DNA from: Pyrenophora tritici-repentis
Lineage: Eukaryota; Ascomycota; Dothideomycetes; Pleosporales; Pleosporaceae
NCBI RefSeq assembly: GCF_003171515.1
Contig: NC_089395.1
Location: 2,852,001 to 2,916,000 of the forward strand
Direction of reading: 5' to 3'
DNA length: 64,000 nt
How positions within the stretch are numbered: the first letter of the stretch is position 1; the number at the start of each line of letters is the position of its first letter. This document shows, piece after piece, positions 22,230 to 32,345 of the stretch. The position numbers were made by a program, and so were the translations under genes. The notes under the pieces are model-generated. The model was given only the letters and a program-made list of their open reading frames with translations. It did no database searches and was not told the DNA's origin.

Positions 22230-22415
22230 CATGGATCAAACCCGCGACCTCTAGTAAGCGAGGTGGCCCGTGCGCCTTAAGCGAAGGCCACAGCCGAACA
22301 CCAAAGTTCGACCCGCGCAGGTCTTCGAACCTGCACGCAATATCTCACTTAGTACTTAATACAGATACGGTCATCTCAACTATTGACGTCCCTCACACTT
22401 TTAAGTACACGAGCT
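22230..22415 (-). repeat. Probable tRNA-derived SINE inserted in pogo half B
   Basis: This stretch has no counterpart in the otherwise alignable pogo element at 36-37 kb. On the minus strand it contains tRNA-like blocks: GTGGCC followed by TTAAGGCGCACG (D-arm/A-box like), a possible extended variable arm, and GCGGGTTTGATCC (B-box like). A second B-box-like GGTTCGAAGACC is nearby. The body resembles a degenerate Ser/Leu-type tRNA. Borders are approximate and I found no clear target duplication. Confidence 0.4.
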
Positions 22416-22564
22416 AGATTAGGTGGCTAGATGCTAGTGGCGGTGAAGGCCTTTTTAATGAGCTTAGGCCTAAAAGTAGATATCTAGGCGGGCTAAAAAA
22501 GGTGGAAGAAGTCTCCTTTTCTTATTTTGGAGAAGCCCTAGGTGGTGTAGGTAAAGGTAATTAG

Positions 22565-22799
22565 TGTTAAGAATATGTTAGGTTCAGTCCAGGTCGGCGA
22601 GGTGAGGTTCGTGGAGTAAGCCCGAGCAGAAGGACCGACGCGGAATGATGATCTGTCATGTACGTCCTAAGATCATCATAACAACAAGTAGATAGAACAA
22701 TAGCTCTTAGTGAAGTTCAATCCAATACAGGGTTACCTTTCGTACCTCTACTCGGTCGCCTATGGTAGTCATACCACCAGAGGAGACCTTGTTCTAACA
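22565..22799 (-). repeat. Solo LTR (family 1) in pogo half B
   Basis: A 235-bp solo LTR beginning TGTTAAGAATATG and ending GTTCTAACA, flanked by ATTAG on both sides (22560-22564 and 22800-22804). It is inverted relative to, and nearly identical with, 41881-42115. Confidence 0.9.
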
Positions 22800-22845
22800 A
22801 TTAGCTTATTTGTATAGGCAGCTAATAGAGGCCTAAATACGCTGG

Positions 22846-22985
22846 CAAATGGGTCGGGGTGTGGTTGGGGTTGGGTTAGAAATTTTGCGACCCCAACCCA
22901 ACCCCAACCCATTTGTCAGCGCCAAGCTTAGGGTTGGGTTGGGGTTGGGTTGGGGTCGCACGGACCATGGGTTAGGGTTGGGTTA
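22846..22985. repeat. G-rich subterminal array of H3-hAT copy 1 (H3 side)
   Basis: Runs of GGGTTGGG and GGGGTTGGG lie on both strands around a short inverted repeat, immediately inside the terminal repeat. Confidence 0.8.
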
Positions 22986-23286
22986 TAGTAAAAAAATTGC
23001 AAGATGTATAATATAGATTTCAATAAAAGAAAAGTTTATATAGTATCACAGTAGATTAACACAGTGTAGCATTAACTAGTTTCATTTATAATATACAGAG
23101 GCTTCGCCAGCTAGCATTTAAGCACGTGTATCTAGATATATCTTATAATCTAGAGAAAAGCTAGTAACTCGCGCGCAAAGTAGCGCCTAGCCAATTGAGA
23201 ATCCTTCTCTTGAATAGTAACCCTCTTTGCGTGAATAGCATTGATGTTGCAGTCTATAAAAGTTATTAAATGAAAAATAGTATAGG

Positions 23287-23479
23287 TGTTGGAAGGTCTA
23301 TAGCACTAGTGCTGAAAGGAAATAACGATAACTAGGAATGCATTCTGTTCGGTGATGGTGATTGATTTTATTACGAACACAGCTGCTACGAAGGTATACC
23401 TAAGCTCTGCGCAAGGTGGGCCGAAGTCGGGCCGAAGTGTCCAGCAGCCGACGTCTCTACCGATACTCACGATCCGACA
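23287..23479 (-). repeat. Copia 3' LTR
   Basis: 193 bp, matching 29125-29317 base for base by eye. Confidence 0.95.
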
Positions 23480-23563
23480 CTGGAAGTCTTTTCTTTCTGG
23501 GTAGCTAGTAACTCTGCTTGTATCGGTAGTGACAGTATGTGTTGATGGTAACTGTGTGTAGCA

Positions 23564-26500
23564 TCAACCATCAAAGCTTGTCGGCCTCTGCACCCATCCC
23601 TCTACTCGGACTGTCAGCTTATTGCCGTCAATAAAGCGTTCAAGAGCGCGGTTTGGCGATGCCTTGGTGAAGGCGTCTGCAGGATTGTCTTCACCATTGA
23701 TCCAGCGGATCTCCGTGATCTCGCGACGCTCATATGATTGGCGCAGCGCCATGATGTCGATCATGAGACGCTTTTCCTTCGTCGTCCCAAGCTTTACTAG
23801 GCACTCGTACAAGGAGTACGAGTCTGTACAGATAACCAAGGGAATTGCAGGTAGTCTAAGTCGTTCTGTAACTATCCTCAGCGTGGTTGCAACTGCAATG
23901 CCTATGTCAAAGCCGTTGACCATGCCGTAGATCTCTGAGGCCAGTACGCTCCGTGTGATGCGCTTGCATTTTGTAGAGCTGTAGTGGATCACGTTGCCCT
24001 GTATTGTGAAGGTGTTGACGTCAATAGACTCGTTGACGAGCATAAGGACAAAGCCTAGCTGTGAGCTGAGGTCCTTGTTGTTGGCAAAGGAGCCATCCAC
24101 AAAGACCATCAACTTGGCCTCCATAAGATTGACAGTGACGTAGCGCAGGCCACGATCGAGATTCTCCATCTGCCATTTCAGGCGTTTGTTGAGTGCCTTG
24201 ATGTCCTCGTCTGATGGTTGCTGAGCTTGAGCAGCGACGGACAGGTCAAATGACGCCTCTGGTTGGCATGTTGATGCGATGTACGCTCCGCGGGCGCGCT
24301 GCTCGGTGTACTGTTGCGCGCGGTCGGGTGCCCTGATATCCACAAGCCTGATCCTTCCTCCTTGTCCTTTCTGCCTAAGGGTCAAGACTCTGCTGGCGTC
24401 CATCGTGAGTGTACATCCATTGAAGTCTAACTGCACTTCTGGTGTCAGCCTTGCTTTTGGCTTTGACCTGAACTCTGCCTTCTGGATCTTCTTCTCTTCA
24501 CGTGACGAGAACGCTGGTGTCCCGAGCATGAGAGTGTCGTCTGTCTGCATGCCAACGATGCCGAAGATGCCTGCGTCGTCTCTGTTCGTGATCAATAGGC
24601 ATGGGTCGTACGTCGATGTTGCCATGTCCAGTTCCTTGCAATGGTGTCCGTGATACGTTGTCCACCAGTGGACTCCTGCCTCAGCGATTCCATACAGCGG
24701 CTTGATCACATGGAGTAGCGTGCCTTCTGGATATCGATGGACTAGCTCAGTAGGAAGATGTGCGAGTATCGTCCTCTTCAGGGTTGTCTGCGCCTGGGGA
24801 TACGCCTGCGTAATGTCACGGAGCTCGATGTTCATTCCGCGTTGTACCATCTCGGGCGCCAGCGACATAATCAGGCGCTGGCTACATCGCTGTATGGTTG
24901 GAGATTGCGTCAGAATAGTCTCCTTGCCGTGGTCCTGGTAGCCTTGGATAACTAGGCGGGATTTCTCATAGGGCTTGGTTGTCTTTCCCTTGACCTCACG
25001 TACTAGGCGTGACTTGAAGATCCGGATCTTGCTGTGTAGCCTCTCGTCGTATTGCTCAAATTTAAAGACTCCACGACCTACGAGGTCGCTGATCTCTTGG
25101 TCATCAGACGCTTCAAAGGGGGCGCCTGAGGTTGTGATCACTCCATCGTTTCGTAGCTTGATAGCTAGCTCAAGATCGTCCTGCTCCTTCTTGGTGATGT
25201 ACGCGTGCGCCTTCCGCTTGTTCTTTGACCCTGGAGGGCGGCCTCTCCTGCGTGGTTGCACTGCCGGTGGTACTGCTACCGGCTCATGCGGCTCATTCGG
25301 CGCGTGTGGCGCATCGGGGTCGCTCCAAAGGTGGTCCGGTCTGTAGTATGGCTTGACGACAGTGGATCTGAATGTCGTTGGACCATTGACCATGTCAACA
25401 GTGACGTTGTGGCCATCTGTACTGGCGATCTTGTACGGGCCATTCCAGCCATCACTCTCTCTCCATACTAAGACTTCGCTCTGGAGTGGGAGCGCGAGCA
25501 TGTCTGCAGTGGCTGGTCCATTGCGGGTGTTCAAGGCGTCTGCAACTTGGTGCTCTGCCGTGATCTTGCGTAGGGCTTTCGTCGCCTTTTGAATAGCCTC
25601 GCTGCGCTTGACCATTGACGGGGATGGCGGTGACTCTGCAGTCATTCGTGGGTACGCTCCAAAGACCAGTAGCGTCGGGACTAGTCCATCGGGGCCAGCA
25701 GTATCGTTGACAGCCTTCACAGCCATCTGGAGAATCGCGTCGTCGGACATAGTGTCAGTGAGTTCTGCATAGAGTATGTCCCATGCGCGGCGTAGAGGTG
25801 CATGGTACCTCTCAGTTTTGCCGATAGACCAGTGCGCCTCCGTAGGTACTTGCTTGCATGTGACTCCCATGATCTTTGCTTCTGCGCGGAACTCTGTGCT
25901 TGCAAAGTTAGTGCCTGCGTCATGCGTGATAATGTCTGGTGGTCCTTGATACGTGTCGATCCATAGTATCCGCAGTGCTTGCCATGTTTCTTTAGCTGAG
26001 ATAGCGCTAAGGAACCTCGCGCCTTGAAACGCTGTTGAGGAATCGACCACATGCAGTACAGGTTTGTTGCTCAGGTACATCACATCCACCAGGATCTCAT
26101 AGTTGAAGTGGTGATCATCCTTGAGAGTGAATTTGAATCGGCGCGGTGCGGAGCTGTGGAGCTGGCAGTGGTGGCAGAACTTAGTGACTTCTTCTAGGGT
26201 TCTTTCTTCGAAGTCGTTATGGCCAGCATCCTTTAAGAGCTTAACAAGTCGCGTGACAGCTGGGTGTCCAAATCGTCGATGGAGCCGTCGCAACTCTGTC
26301 TCTGTCAGGAACACAGTTGCTCTCTCTCTTTTGTTCAGATGGAACCAAGGATGTCCCCATTTGCGAATTACAGGGATGTTTACGTCACCCTGGACTAGCT
26401 CATCTGTGGTGTTGTTAAAGTAGACCTTTAACCTGTCCATGTCTGCAAGGCACAATAAGAATGGTGTAGGTGCGTCAAGCACCTCAAAGTTGATCGTCCC

Positions 26501-28795
26501 AATGTCTGTAGAGACCTGTGCAGTGCCAATAGATGATGTAGCCTCGCCCTTGCCGAATTTGATAGATGCCTTTCCTGCTGTAGACGTATCCATCCTAACT
26601 GTAGGATCTTCCCTTGTGAGTGCAAGGTACTGCTCCTTGCCAACTGTGGATACGTTGGCAGCGCCTGTATCCGGTAGGATCCCTTGGTACACAGATCTTG
26701 TGTAGCGGTCTTCAAGCAGGAACTGTGACGCTGGCGCTGATGGCGCGTCTTGGCGGTATACGTCGTCGCCAGAGATGTGGTGCAAGAACGCCTGATCTGC
26801 AAGGCATTGCTCCGTGAAAAACTGCTGTTCAAGGTATGCTTCCGCGACGTCGTCATCGTCGTCATCCTCGCAGTCTTCCTCCTCTCTCCAGCCTCTCTGA
26901 TTGTACTGGCTAGTGTGCTCGATCCCTTCGTATTCTGCAAGATGTACGGAGAAGTCCTTGGGGGGCTGTGTACCTGTAAAGTATAGCGTAGAGAAGAACT
27001 GTGTACGGGCAGCCTTGCGCTCTTCGTCTGTGTGGTTGGTAGACCAGCATCCTTCCTTCTGGCAAACAAAGCATTTCTTCCTCCAGCGTGGCTTGAATCC
27101 TCGTCCGTTGTCGTCGCGCTGCTCGCCTCCTCGATATGCTCCTCTGGATCCGCCTCTGAATCCTCCTCCACCTCGAGATCCACCTCGGATTCTTCTATTG
27201 CCGTTGTATCGGCGATCTAAGTAATATTGGTCCTCTGTGACCATCTGGGCAGTGTGTTGCCGTGCAAGGTGTGTCTCAACTGCAGAACGTAGGTCTGAGA
27301 AGAGTCCTTCACAGATTGTGGCTGGTTTGAACAGTGCCATCTCAAGCTCTGGTACTCCTCGGCAGGCATTGATGACAGTGGTACGTAGGGCATCCTCGCC
27401 CTCAAAGTTCTTGCCAAGGGCACGCTGGCATAGCTGCAGCTTGTCAAGCAGGATCTGCAGAACCTCGTGTAGTCCCTTGTCGGGGTTCTCTGTGCGGGTG
27501 CGAGCGAAGGTTGTAGTCGTCCAGTCTGTGTAGTAGTGCTGGTGATGGACGTCATGGTCGAAGTGGTTTTTGATTGCCATGTACGCATCAGCAAAGCTGT
27601 CATCTCTCTCTACAACCTGTATGTAGAATGTCTCTGCACGTCCGGTAAGGATACGGGGAAACACTGCGTGAAACTGCTCTTCTTGGATATCTACCTGCCA
27701 GCAGATGCTGAAGAAGATCTTGATCTTATCGTCTAGGAGATCGTACGCATTCCCTGTATACTTGTTGCTATTGTCCCATAGCTTAGAGAACTGCGTGATC
27801 GTATTAGCGTCGAGTCGATCGTTGCGGGACCATCGCGGCGGTAGCGTCTTGTACGGGTCGTATGGTAGTTCGGGTGGTCTGTTAGGGACGCGGTTCGTTG
27901 GCTGTTGCGGAAATGGCGTGACTTCGCGATATGCAGTCGCTGGCGGCCGTGTCTGTAGTTGCGCACGCCCTTGTTGCGGCTGCGCGGCCTGCTCCCACAG
28001 TTGTCGATGCTGAGGCCCTTCTAGCGTACCGCTCATGTGTAGCGGCTGTTGTGGCTCTATTGTTTGGGAACGGCTCTGGACGCCTTGTCTCACTCTATAC
28101 TGCTCTTGTTGCTCGCCCTGCGACGGTCGTTGTAATTGCGACGGCTGTGGTACTTGCGGTGGCTGTTGTAATTGCGGCGGTTGTTGTAATTGCGGCGGTT
28201 GTTGTACTTGCGGTGGTTGTTGTACAGCTGGATAGACTGTGTGCTGAGTGTCCTGTTGGCGTTTATTGCTCTGCTGGCGCTGGTACGCTTCGGACTGTTG
28301 GTCGAATTTCATGGCTCGAAACTCTGCTGGTTCCCATTCAAGAGTATTCTCTATACCTAGAATGTTGTAGAGAGAGTCCGCCACCCTGGCGTGATTGTTG
28401 CCAGTGTATACTCCCCGGTGTCGTAGCACACTCTTAAGAGACCTTAGTGTACCACGCTCAACCTTGCTAAATAGCTCCTTCGTCCATCCTTCAAAGTCCC
28501 ATTTGTAGTCAATGAAGAGGTCATCGTCCCAGGCCATTGACACATTGTAGTCGTGGATAGCTTTAGCGACCCACGTTGTTGCGTGTGTCTCATTTGCGTC
28601 CGCCGGTGCGGGTACACCCCAGAGAGCTGTATTGATGACCTTGAGTGCAACTGTGTATGGACAGTTTTCCATAAGTTGTTCCGCGGTAAATTTGGCCCAT
28701 GGTGAGTCTGAGAGGTGTTCTGATTGCTCATTCTGTAGTTGATTCTGAGCTTCAGCAGAGTCTGCAGAGCTTATTTCGCTTTGGTTATCCGCCAT
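23564..28795 (-). CDS. Copia Gag-Pol polyprotein, 1743 aa
   Basis: A single uninterrupted frame from ATG 28795 gives Gag and Pol together. Domain order is Gag, protease, integrase, RT, RNase H, which defines Ty1/copia. Gag has a Gln/Pro repeat tract (about residues 185-225, encoded by near-identical 15-bp units) and a Cys/His knuckle CFVCQKEGCWSTNH near 575. The protease motif is LPDTGAANVS near 705. The integrase zinc site ends CHHCQLH near 873, followed by a DDE core with IITHDAGTNFAS and the PTEAHWSIGKTER block. The RT active-site box is MQTDDTLML near 1417, a variant of YxDD with the two Asp kept. RNase H begins VFVDGSFA near 1563 and includes VICTDSYSL. No stop or missing catalytic Asp was seen. 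Confidence 0.95.
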   Translation of the reverse strand: MADNQSEISSADSAEAQNQLQNEQSEHLSDSPWAKFTAEQLMENCPYTVALKVINTALWGVPAPADANETHATTWVAKAIHDYNVSMAWDDDLFIDYKWDFEGWTKELFSKVERGTLRSLKSVLRHRGVYTGNNHARVADSLYNILGIENTLEWEPAEFRAMKFDQQSEAYQRQQSNKRQQDTQHTVYPAVQQPPQVQQPPQLQQPPQLQQPPQVPQPSQLQRPSQGEQQEQYRVRQGVQSRSQTIEPQQPLHMSGTLEGPQHRQLWEQAAQPQQGRAQLQTRPPATAYREVTPFPQQPTNRVPNRPPELPYDPYKTLPPRWSRNDRLDANTITQFSKLWDNSNKYTGNAYDLLDDKIKIFFSICWQVDIQEEQFHAVFPRILTGRAETFYIQVVERDDSFADAYMAIKNHFDHDVHHQHYYTDWTTTTFARTRTENPDKGLHEVLQILLDKLQLCQRALGKNFEGEDALRTTVINACRGVPELEMALFKPATICEGLFSDLRSAVETHLARQHTAQMVTEDQYYLDRRYNGNRRIRGGSRGGGGFRGGSRGAYRGGEQRDDNGRGFKPRWRKKCFVCQKEGCWSTNHTDEERKAARTQFFSTLYFTGTQPPKDFSVHLAEYEGIEHTSQYNQRGWREEEDCEDDDDDDVAEAYLEQQFFTEQCLADQAFLHHISGDDVYRQDAPSAPASQFLLEDRYTRSVYQGILPDTGAANVSTVGKEQYLALTREDPTVRMDTSTAGKASIKFGKGEATSSIGTAQVSTDIGTINFEVLDAPTPFLLCLADMDRLKVYFNNTTDELVQGDVNIPVIRKWGHPWFHLNKRERATVFLTETELRRLHRRFGHPAVTRLVKLLKDAGHNDFEERTLEEVTKFCHHCQLHSSAPRRFKFTLKDDHHFNYEILVDVMYLSNKPVLHVVDSSTAFQGARFLSAISAKETWQALRILWIDTYQGPPDIITHDAGTNFASTEFRAEAKIMGVTCKQVPTEAHWSIGKTERYHAPLRRAWDILYAELTDTMSDDAILQMAVKAVNDTAGPDGLVPTLLVFGAYPRMTAESPPSPSMVKRSEAIQKATKALRKITAEHQVADALNTRNGPATADMLALPLQSEVLVWRESDGWNGPYKIASTDGHNVTVDMVNGPTTFRSTVVKPYYRPDHLWSDPDAPHAPNEPHEPVAVPPAVQPRRRGRPPGSKNKRKAHAYITKKEQDDLELAIKLRNDGVITTSGAPFEASDDQEISDLVGRGVFKFEQYDERLHSKIRIFKSRLVREVKGKTTKPYEKSRLVIQGYQDHGKETILTQSPTIQRCSQRLIMSLAPEMVQRGMNIELRDITQAYPQAQTTLKRTILAHLPTELVHRYPEGTLLHVIKPLYGIAEAGVHWWTTYHGHHCKELDMATSTYDPCLLITNRDDAGIFGIVGMQTDDTLMLGTPAFSSREEKKIQKAEFRSKPKARLTPEVQLDFNGCTLTMDASRVLTLRQKGQGGRIRLVDIRAPDRAQQYTEQRARGAYIASTCQPEASFDLSVAAQAQQPSDEDIKALNKRLKWQMENLDRGLRYVTVNLMEAKLMVFVDGSFANNKDLSSQLGFVLMLVNESIDVNTFTIQGNVIHYSSTKCKRITRSVLASEIYGMVNGFDIGIAVATTLRIVTERLRLPAIPLVICTDSYSLYECLVKLGTTKEKRLMIDIMALRQSYERREITEIRWINGEDNPADAFTKASPNRALERFIDGNKLTVRVEGWVQRPTSFDG

Positions 28796-29124
28796 CTTGC
28801 TAGCGGGTGTTGACGCGTTGTCGGTGTTGTTGTCTCGCTGGTTGGTCGTGCCAGCGCTTGTTGTTGTACGTGATCGGATCGTCCGGAGACGCTCGTACGG
28901 TTGAGTTGTATTGCGTTGCTGACGCGCTCTGTGTTCGCGGATTAAGCTAAACCAGCAGCTGTAGAGGGAGGTTAAGAGTGCTTTGTGTTATCTCTGCCTC
29001 GCTCTGTTCTTAGCACAGAATCTTCTCCCGGGAGTATAACGTCGTGCGTCAGGGAGTTCGTCGAAGATGCGGTCTGTCTCTTCTACCTTGCTGTCTGTGA
29101 TCGCCTTAAGCAATCACTGATCAG

Positions 29125-29317
29125 TGTTGGAAGGTCTATAGCACTAGTGCTGAAAGGAAATAACGATAACTAGGAATGCATTCTGTTCGGTGATGGTGAT
29201 TGATTTTATTACGAACACAGCTGCTACGAAGGTATACCTAAGCTCTGCGCAAGGTGGGCCGAAGTCGGGCCGAAGTGTCCAGCAGCCGACGTCTCTACCG
29301 ATACTCACGATCCGACA
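29125..29317 (-). repeat. Copia 5' LTR
   Basis: 193 bp. It is the promoter-side LTR for the minus-strand polyprotein and is followed on the minus strand by a leader of about 330 bases before the ATG. Confidence 0.95.
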
Positions 29318-30267
29318 ATAGGGTAGATAGACTATACCCTCAAAATAACCAACTAAGAAAGCTTCTGTAGCTTCCTGAAGAGCTTCGATTGCAGATCGTT
29401 GAAAGCGGATATCGGCCTTGTGCACCTGTGCAAATTCGCGCACTACGCGGGAAAAGGGGAGTTTTCGCAAGAGTAGTTCAAAACCTCTCTGGTATCTCTT
29501 GATTTCCCGTAATGCGACAGCTAAGCTAAATTAGAAAATAGCTGTGATAAACGACTGTGATAACCTACTGCCGGCCTTAAACTTGCGCTTCTTCTTAACA
29601 GCTACAGGTGCCTTTCGCGTAGACTTTCCTGCTACTTGACGTCTAGCCTTACTAGCAAGGGCCTTCTGAGCCGGCTTGCCGCCAGTAACTGTCTTGCCAT
29701 CAGGACCACCCGGCCGGCTTTACCGGTGACCTTAGGCCGTGGTTTTGTCCTTGCCATTGCGTAGTAGAGTAGATGATGAACGTAGGCGACGTATGTGATT
29801 AATTACTGTGATAAATGTGGTCGACAATTAAGAAAGTAGTAGGCTGAAAGAGTTAGGTAGCTGGAAAGTTTGGGCGACGGCAATTTCCCGATTTCCGCAC
29901 TAGTAAAGGCAGCAGCGCACGGACTGCATGACGTAATTTGCTGTTTCACGATCGCATACAACCATTTCTGTTGCAAAATCAGTAGCGAGCATATCATACA
30001 AACGTGTTAAACTGCTGTGATAAACGCCGAGCTCGCGCATGCGTACAGCCCAAAAATGAAGGAATCATCGATGTGTTGATCATTTTGGGTAATTTCCGCG
30101 TTTTCGCGCTAGCGCAGGCAGAAGCGCACGGACCATTTCTAGGTGAGCATAATGCTGTCTACCCATTTCTCCAGCCCCTGACGCCCAGTAACTCCCAACA
30201 CCTAATAACTCTCTTTACTACATTGAAAACACCCCATTTACAACAGCGCATTATCACAGTCCCCGCC

Positions 30268-31189
30268 ATGCCTGTCGCGAAAGAGCAAGTCGGCGACGTA
30301 CCTGAAGGCCTAGTTCCAGCCATCAAACTTGAACCTCCGCCTGGGTTCGAACAAGATGAGTGGGAGCAGCTTACCGATGTAATAATCACAGCCATTTATC
30401 ACAGCTTATGCTAATATAAGCAGGGATTTGCGTGTGAAGCTGACGAGATTGACGGTATCTTAGATCAAAGAGGTAGTGGGGGTTCACGAAAAGGCCGACC
30501 TATCAATTTGAGCGTCCCCTATACTGGCTCTCTGAGTGGTAGCGCCCGTGCTATTGCTCAACGTGAACGCAAAGCTCTTTTCGATAAAGAGGAGAAGGTA
30601 CTTGAAAGCGTTAGAACAGCCGACCGCTCCGCGAAGTACCAACTGAAGAAATCGCTTTTGCAACAGCCTAAGTATAAATTAGCAAATAGTGCTAGACAGG
30701 CTAAGCTGCTAGAGAAAGAGTGGGATATACTTTCAGAGAAGCGGTTTACCCAGAAAAAGTCTGGTAAGTTATCACAGCTGTTTATCATAGACATCTGCTA
30801 ATAGACTATCCCAAGTGGCGAAGGATATACTAGCAATACCAATTGCTCAGGTTGGGGTTGAAAGAGTTTTCAATGTTGCTAAGGATGTTATTGGTAGTCG
30901 GAGGCACCGACTATCTGCCCGGACAATACAGCAGATAATGGTTCTTAAGGATACAATATCTCAAGAGGAAGAACAGGGTCTAGACTACCTAGTTGCTCAA
31001 TTAGGGGAGGATGGAGAGCCAATTGACGAGGTTAATGATCTTTTTGAGCTTCCAGCCTCGTTAGAGCATACCTTCGATATAGATGAGGAGAACCAGACTA
31101 CAGAAGAAGAGTCGGAGGAAGAGGTCCAGGAGGAGCGTCAATTGCCACCTCGAAAGCGCCAGCGTCCTCAGCGCTACCGTGATAATTAG
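30268..31189 (+). CDS. Shortened hAT transposase, copy 1
   Basis: Three exons fit: 30268-30378, 30421-30763 and 30816-31189. They give a protein of about 275 residues. The C-terminal exon holds the hAT dimerisation domain (IPIAQVGVERVFNVAKDVIG, then RRHRLSARTIQQIMVLKDTI) and an acidic tail ending in basic RKRQRPQRYRDN. The middle exon is Lys/Arg/Glu-rich and probably coiled coil. The BED zinc finger and catalytic core of a full hAT transposase are absent, so it cannot catalyse transposition alone; it may bind DNA or dimerise. Both introns (42 and 52 nt) contain paired (T)TATCACAG-like motifs and a CTAAT branch point. The encoded protein is identical to copy 2. Confidence 0.7.
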
Positions 31190-31280
31190 CTGTGTTAATA
31201 TATCTCGTTTTATGTATCTACTATATCATCAACGTGTACACATTATCTTAATTAAGTGTTGTTCCGTTAAAGTACCCAAA

Positions 31281-31460
31281 AAATATAACCCAACCCCAAC
31301 CCAACCCAACCCAACCCAAGCCCAACCCTACCACTTGGTCTGTGCGACCCCAGCCCAGCCCTAACCCATGGTCTGTGCGACCCCAACCCAACCCTAACCC
31401 ATGGTCTGTGCGACCCCAACCCAACCCCAACCCAAGACTGGGTATACCCAACCCATTTGC
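31281..31460. repeat. C/G-rich subterminal array of H3-hAT copy 1 (transposase side)
   Basis: CCCAACCCCAACCC-type repeats alternate with a 39-bp unit that includes CATGGTCTGTGCGACCCC, present three times, ending at the terminal repeat. Confidence 0.85.
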
Positions 31461-31467
31461 CAGCGTA

Positions 31468-32345
31468 AGCCTAAGAGGTTATCGTGCTTCTATGCTAGTT
31501 CTAAGTCCGCCTGCTAGAAGTGCTAGACAAAGAGGACCCGCACACCTAGCTTAAAGCAGCTTAGGTGTAATCTATTGCTACTAACGCTAGGTCTGTGGCT
31601 GTGTGGCTGTGTAGCTGTGTGGCTGTACGGCGCTTTTGCCAAGCGCTTTAGAACACCGGAAAATCGGCTCGGATTGGGAGCAGGGCTGTTTTAGGTTTGA
31701 AGGCCCTGGCGTATAGCTCATGTCAACGAACACACCTAGCAGCGAAACAGCAACCGCAATCAGCCTCCAACACAGCCATCATGCAATTTCGAGACATAGT
31801 GCAACCCACGACTATAACTAACGCGAAAGCTTCCATCCTATAGAGATAAACCGTCGCGCTGCTCTACAGCTCCGCAGACCCGCCGTCGATCCCTTGTCCG
31901 ACCTACCACGTTCTGGTGCTGTTGAGCACATCGCGACCGATACATATACTAAGCCGTAGCCGAATACTGCTTTAGCTCGTAGAAGGGGGCATAACGAGTT
32001 AGGAGGCGTCTGAGAATAATGTGTATAGGACTTACACAGCGGGCATAACAAAGGACAGACTAGCTGGCATGATACAGAATACTAAGATCCGAGCCTAGGC
32101 TTCCGCAAGCGGAGTGCATGTTGCAGAGGTTCAGCCTTGCACTGCCATATTTAGTACCCTGTGCCTTGAGCTCTGCTACCCCGCTATGCTTCTGCCTTGT
32201 GCTGTTCAGCTCATAACGTACTTCCCAACCAACACTTCTAGAAACATAAGTAATGCTTATCTTTACTAGTTAAAAGCTTGATGTATATCCTCATCCCACC
32301 TTAAACTCTCTAGCCAATAACGAAGTATTCTAGTGTAGGGTACAG
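31468..32345. other. Intergenic before the HET-ankyrin gene
   Basis: It contains a short CTGTGTGG-type tandem repeat at about 31592-31627 and otherwise no recognisable gene. The octamer AGCCTAAG at 31468-31475 is the apparent hAT target copy. Confidence 0.5.

Larger units (their letters stand above)
21361..22837 (-). mobile_element. 3' half of a pogo/Fot1 element (half B), truncated by H3-hAT copy 1
   Basis: The terminal repeat CCGTGTCCGTGCGCGC begins right after a TA (21359-21360). The minus strand encodes the Lys/Ala/Glu-rich C-terminus of a pogo transposase ending RLPSKYK (21497-21745). It is similar to the end of the element at 36239. Upstream coding is decayed but alignable to the same element up to MF(R/K)PL, where the sequence ends in GGCCTAAA at 22830-22837 and the H3-bearing hAT begins. 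A probable SINE and a solo LTR are inserted. After removing them about 1.05 kb remains, matching the corresponding half of the 36-38 kb element. The other half appears to be at 58647-59686. Confidence 0.8.
23287..29317 (-). mobile_element. Complete Ty1/copia retrotransposon with identical LTRs
   Basis: Two 193-bp LTRs (23287-23479 and 29125-29317) that I read as identical flank one long polyprotein frame on the minus strand. The insertion is bordered by the 5-bp duplication ATAGG (23282-23286 and 29318-29322), and the intact copy of the target at 61.8 kb shows the empty site. A purine-rich tract (AGAAAGAAAAGACTTCCAG on the minus strand) abuts the 3' LTR. Everything expected for an autonomous, recently inserted element is visible. 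Confidence 0.95.
23150..29757 (-). pseudogene. Histone H3-like gene, copy 1: split by copia and frameshifted
   Basis: This is the same gene as 61331-61903, read on the minus strand from ATG 29757-29755. The histone-fold exon ([15 protein letters not shown]) lies near 29344-29475 and the last exon ([18 protein letters not shown]) at about 23150-23260. A complete copia element sits between them, inside what is intron 2 in the intact copy. The N-terminal tail has one C fewer around 29708-29711 than copy 2 (CCC versus CCCC), which shifts the frame. It should not give a full protein. Confidence 0.85.
22838..31467 (-). mobile_element. hAT-type element carrying a histone H3-like gene (copy 1), split by a copia insertion
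   Basis: Both ends carry TACGCTGGC...AAATGGGT inverted repeats (22838 onward; 31451-31467 in reverse), flanked by similar octamers (GGCCTAAA and AGCCTAAG). Without the copia insertion it is about 2.6 kb. The left part holds an H3-like gene on the minus strand and the right part a shortened hAT transposase gene on the plus strand, so the two diverge from a central spacer. Both termini are G-rich arrays of GGGTTGGGGTT-type repeats. It is inverted relative to copy 2 at 59687 and nearly identical to it. Confidence 0.8.

Noticed and set aside
23622..28437. Several plus-strand frames of 80-170 codons across the copia element
   Set aside because: They are antisense shadows of the 1743-codon polyprotein.
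31818..32051. 77-codon minus frame before the HET-ankyrin gene
   Set aside because: No domain features and no splice or start context; treated as a chance frame in decayed sequence.
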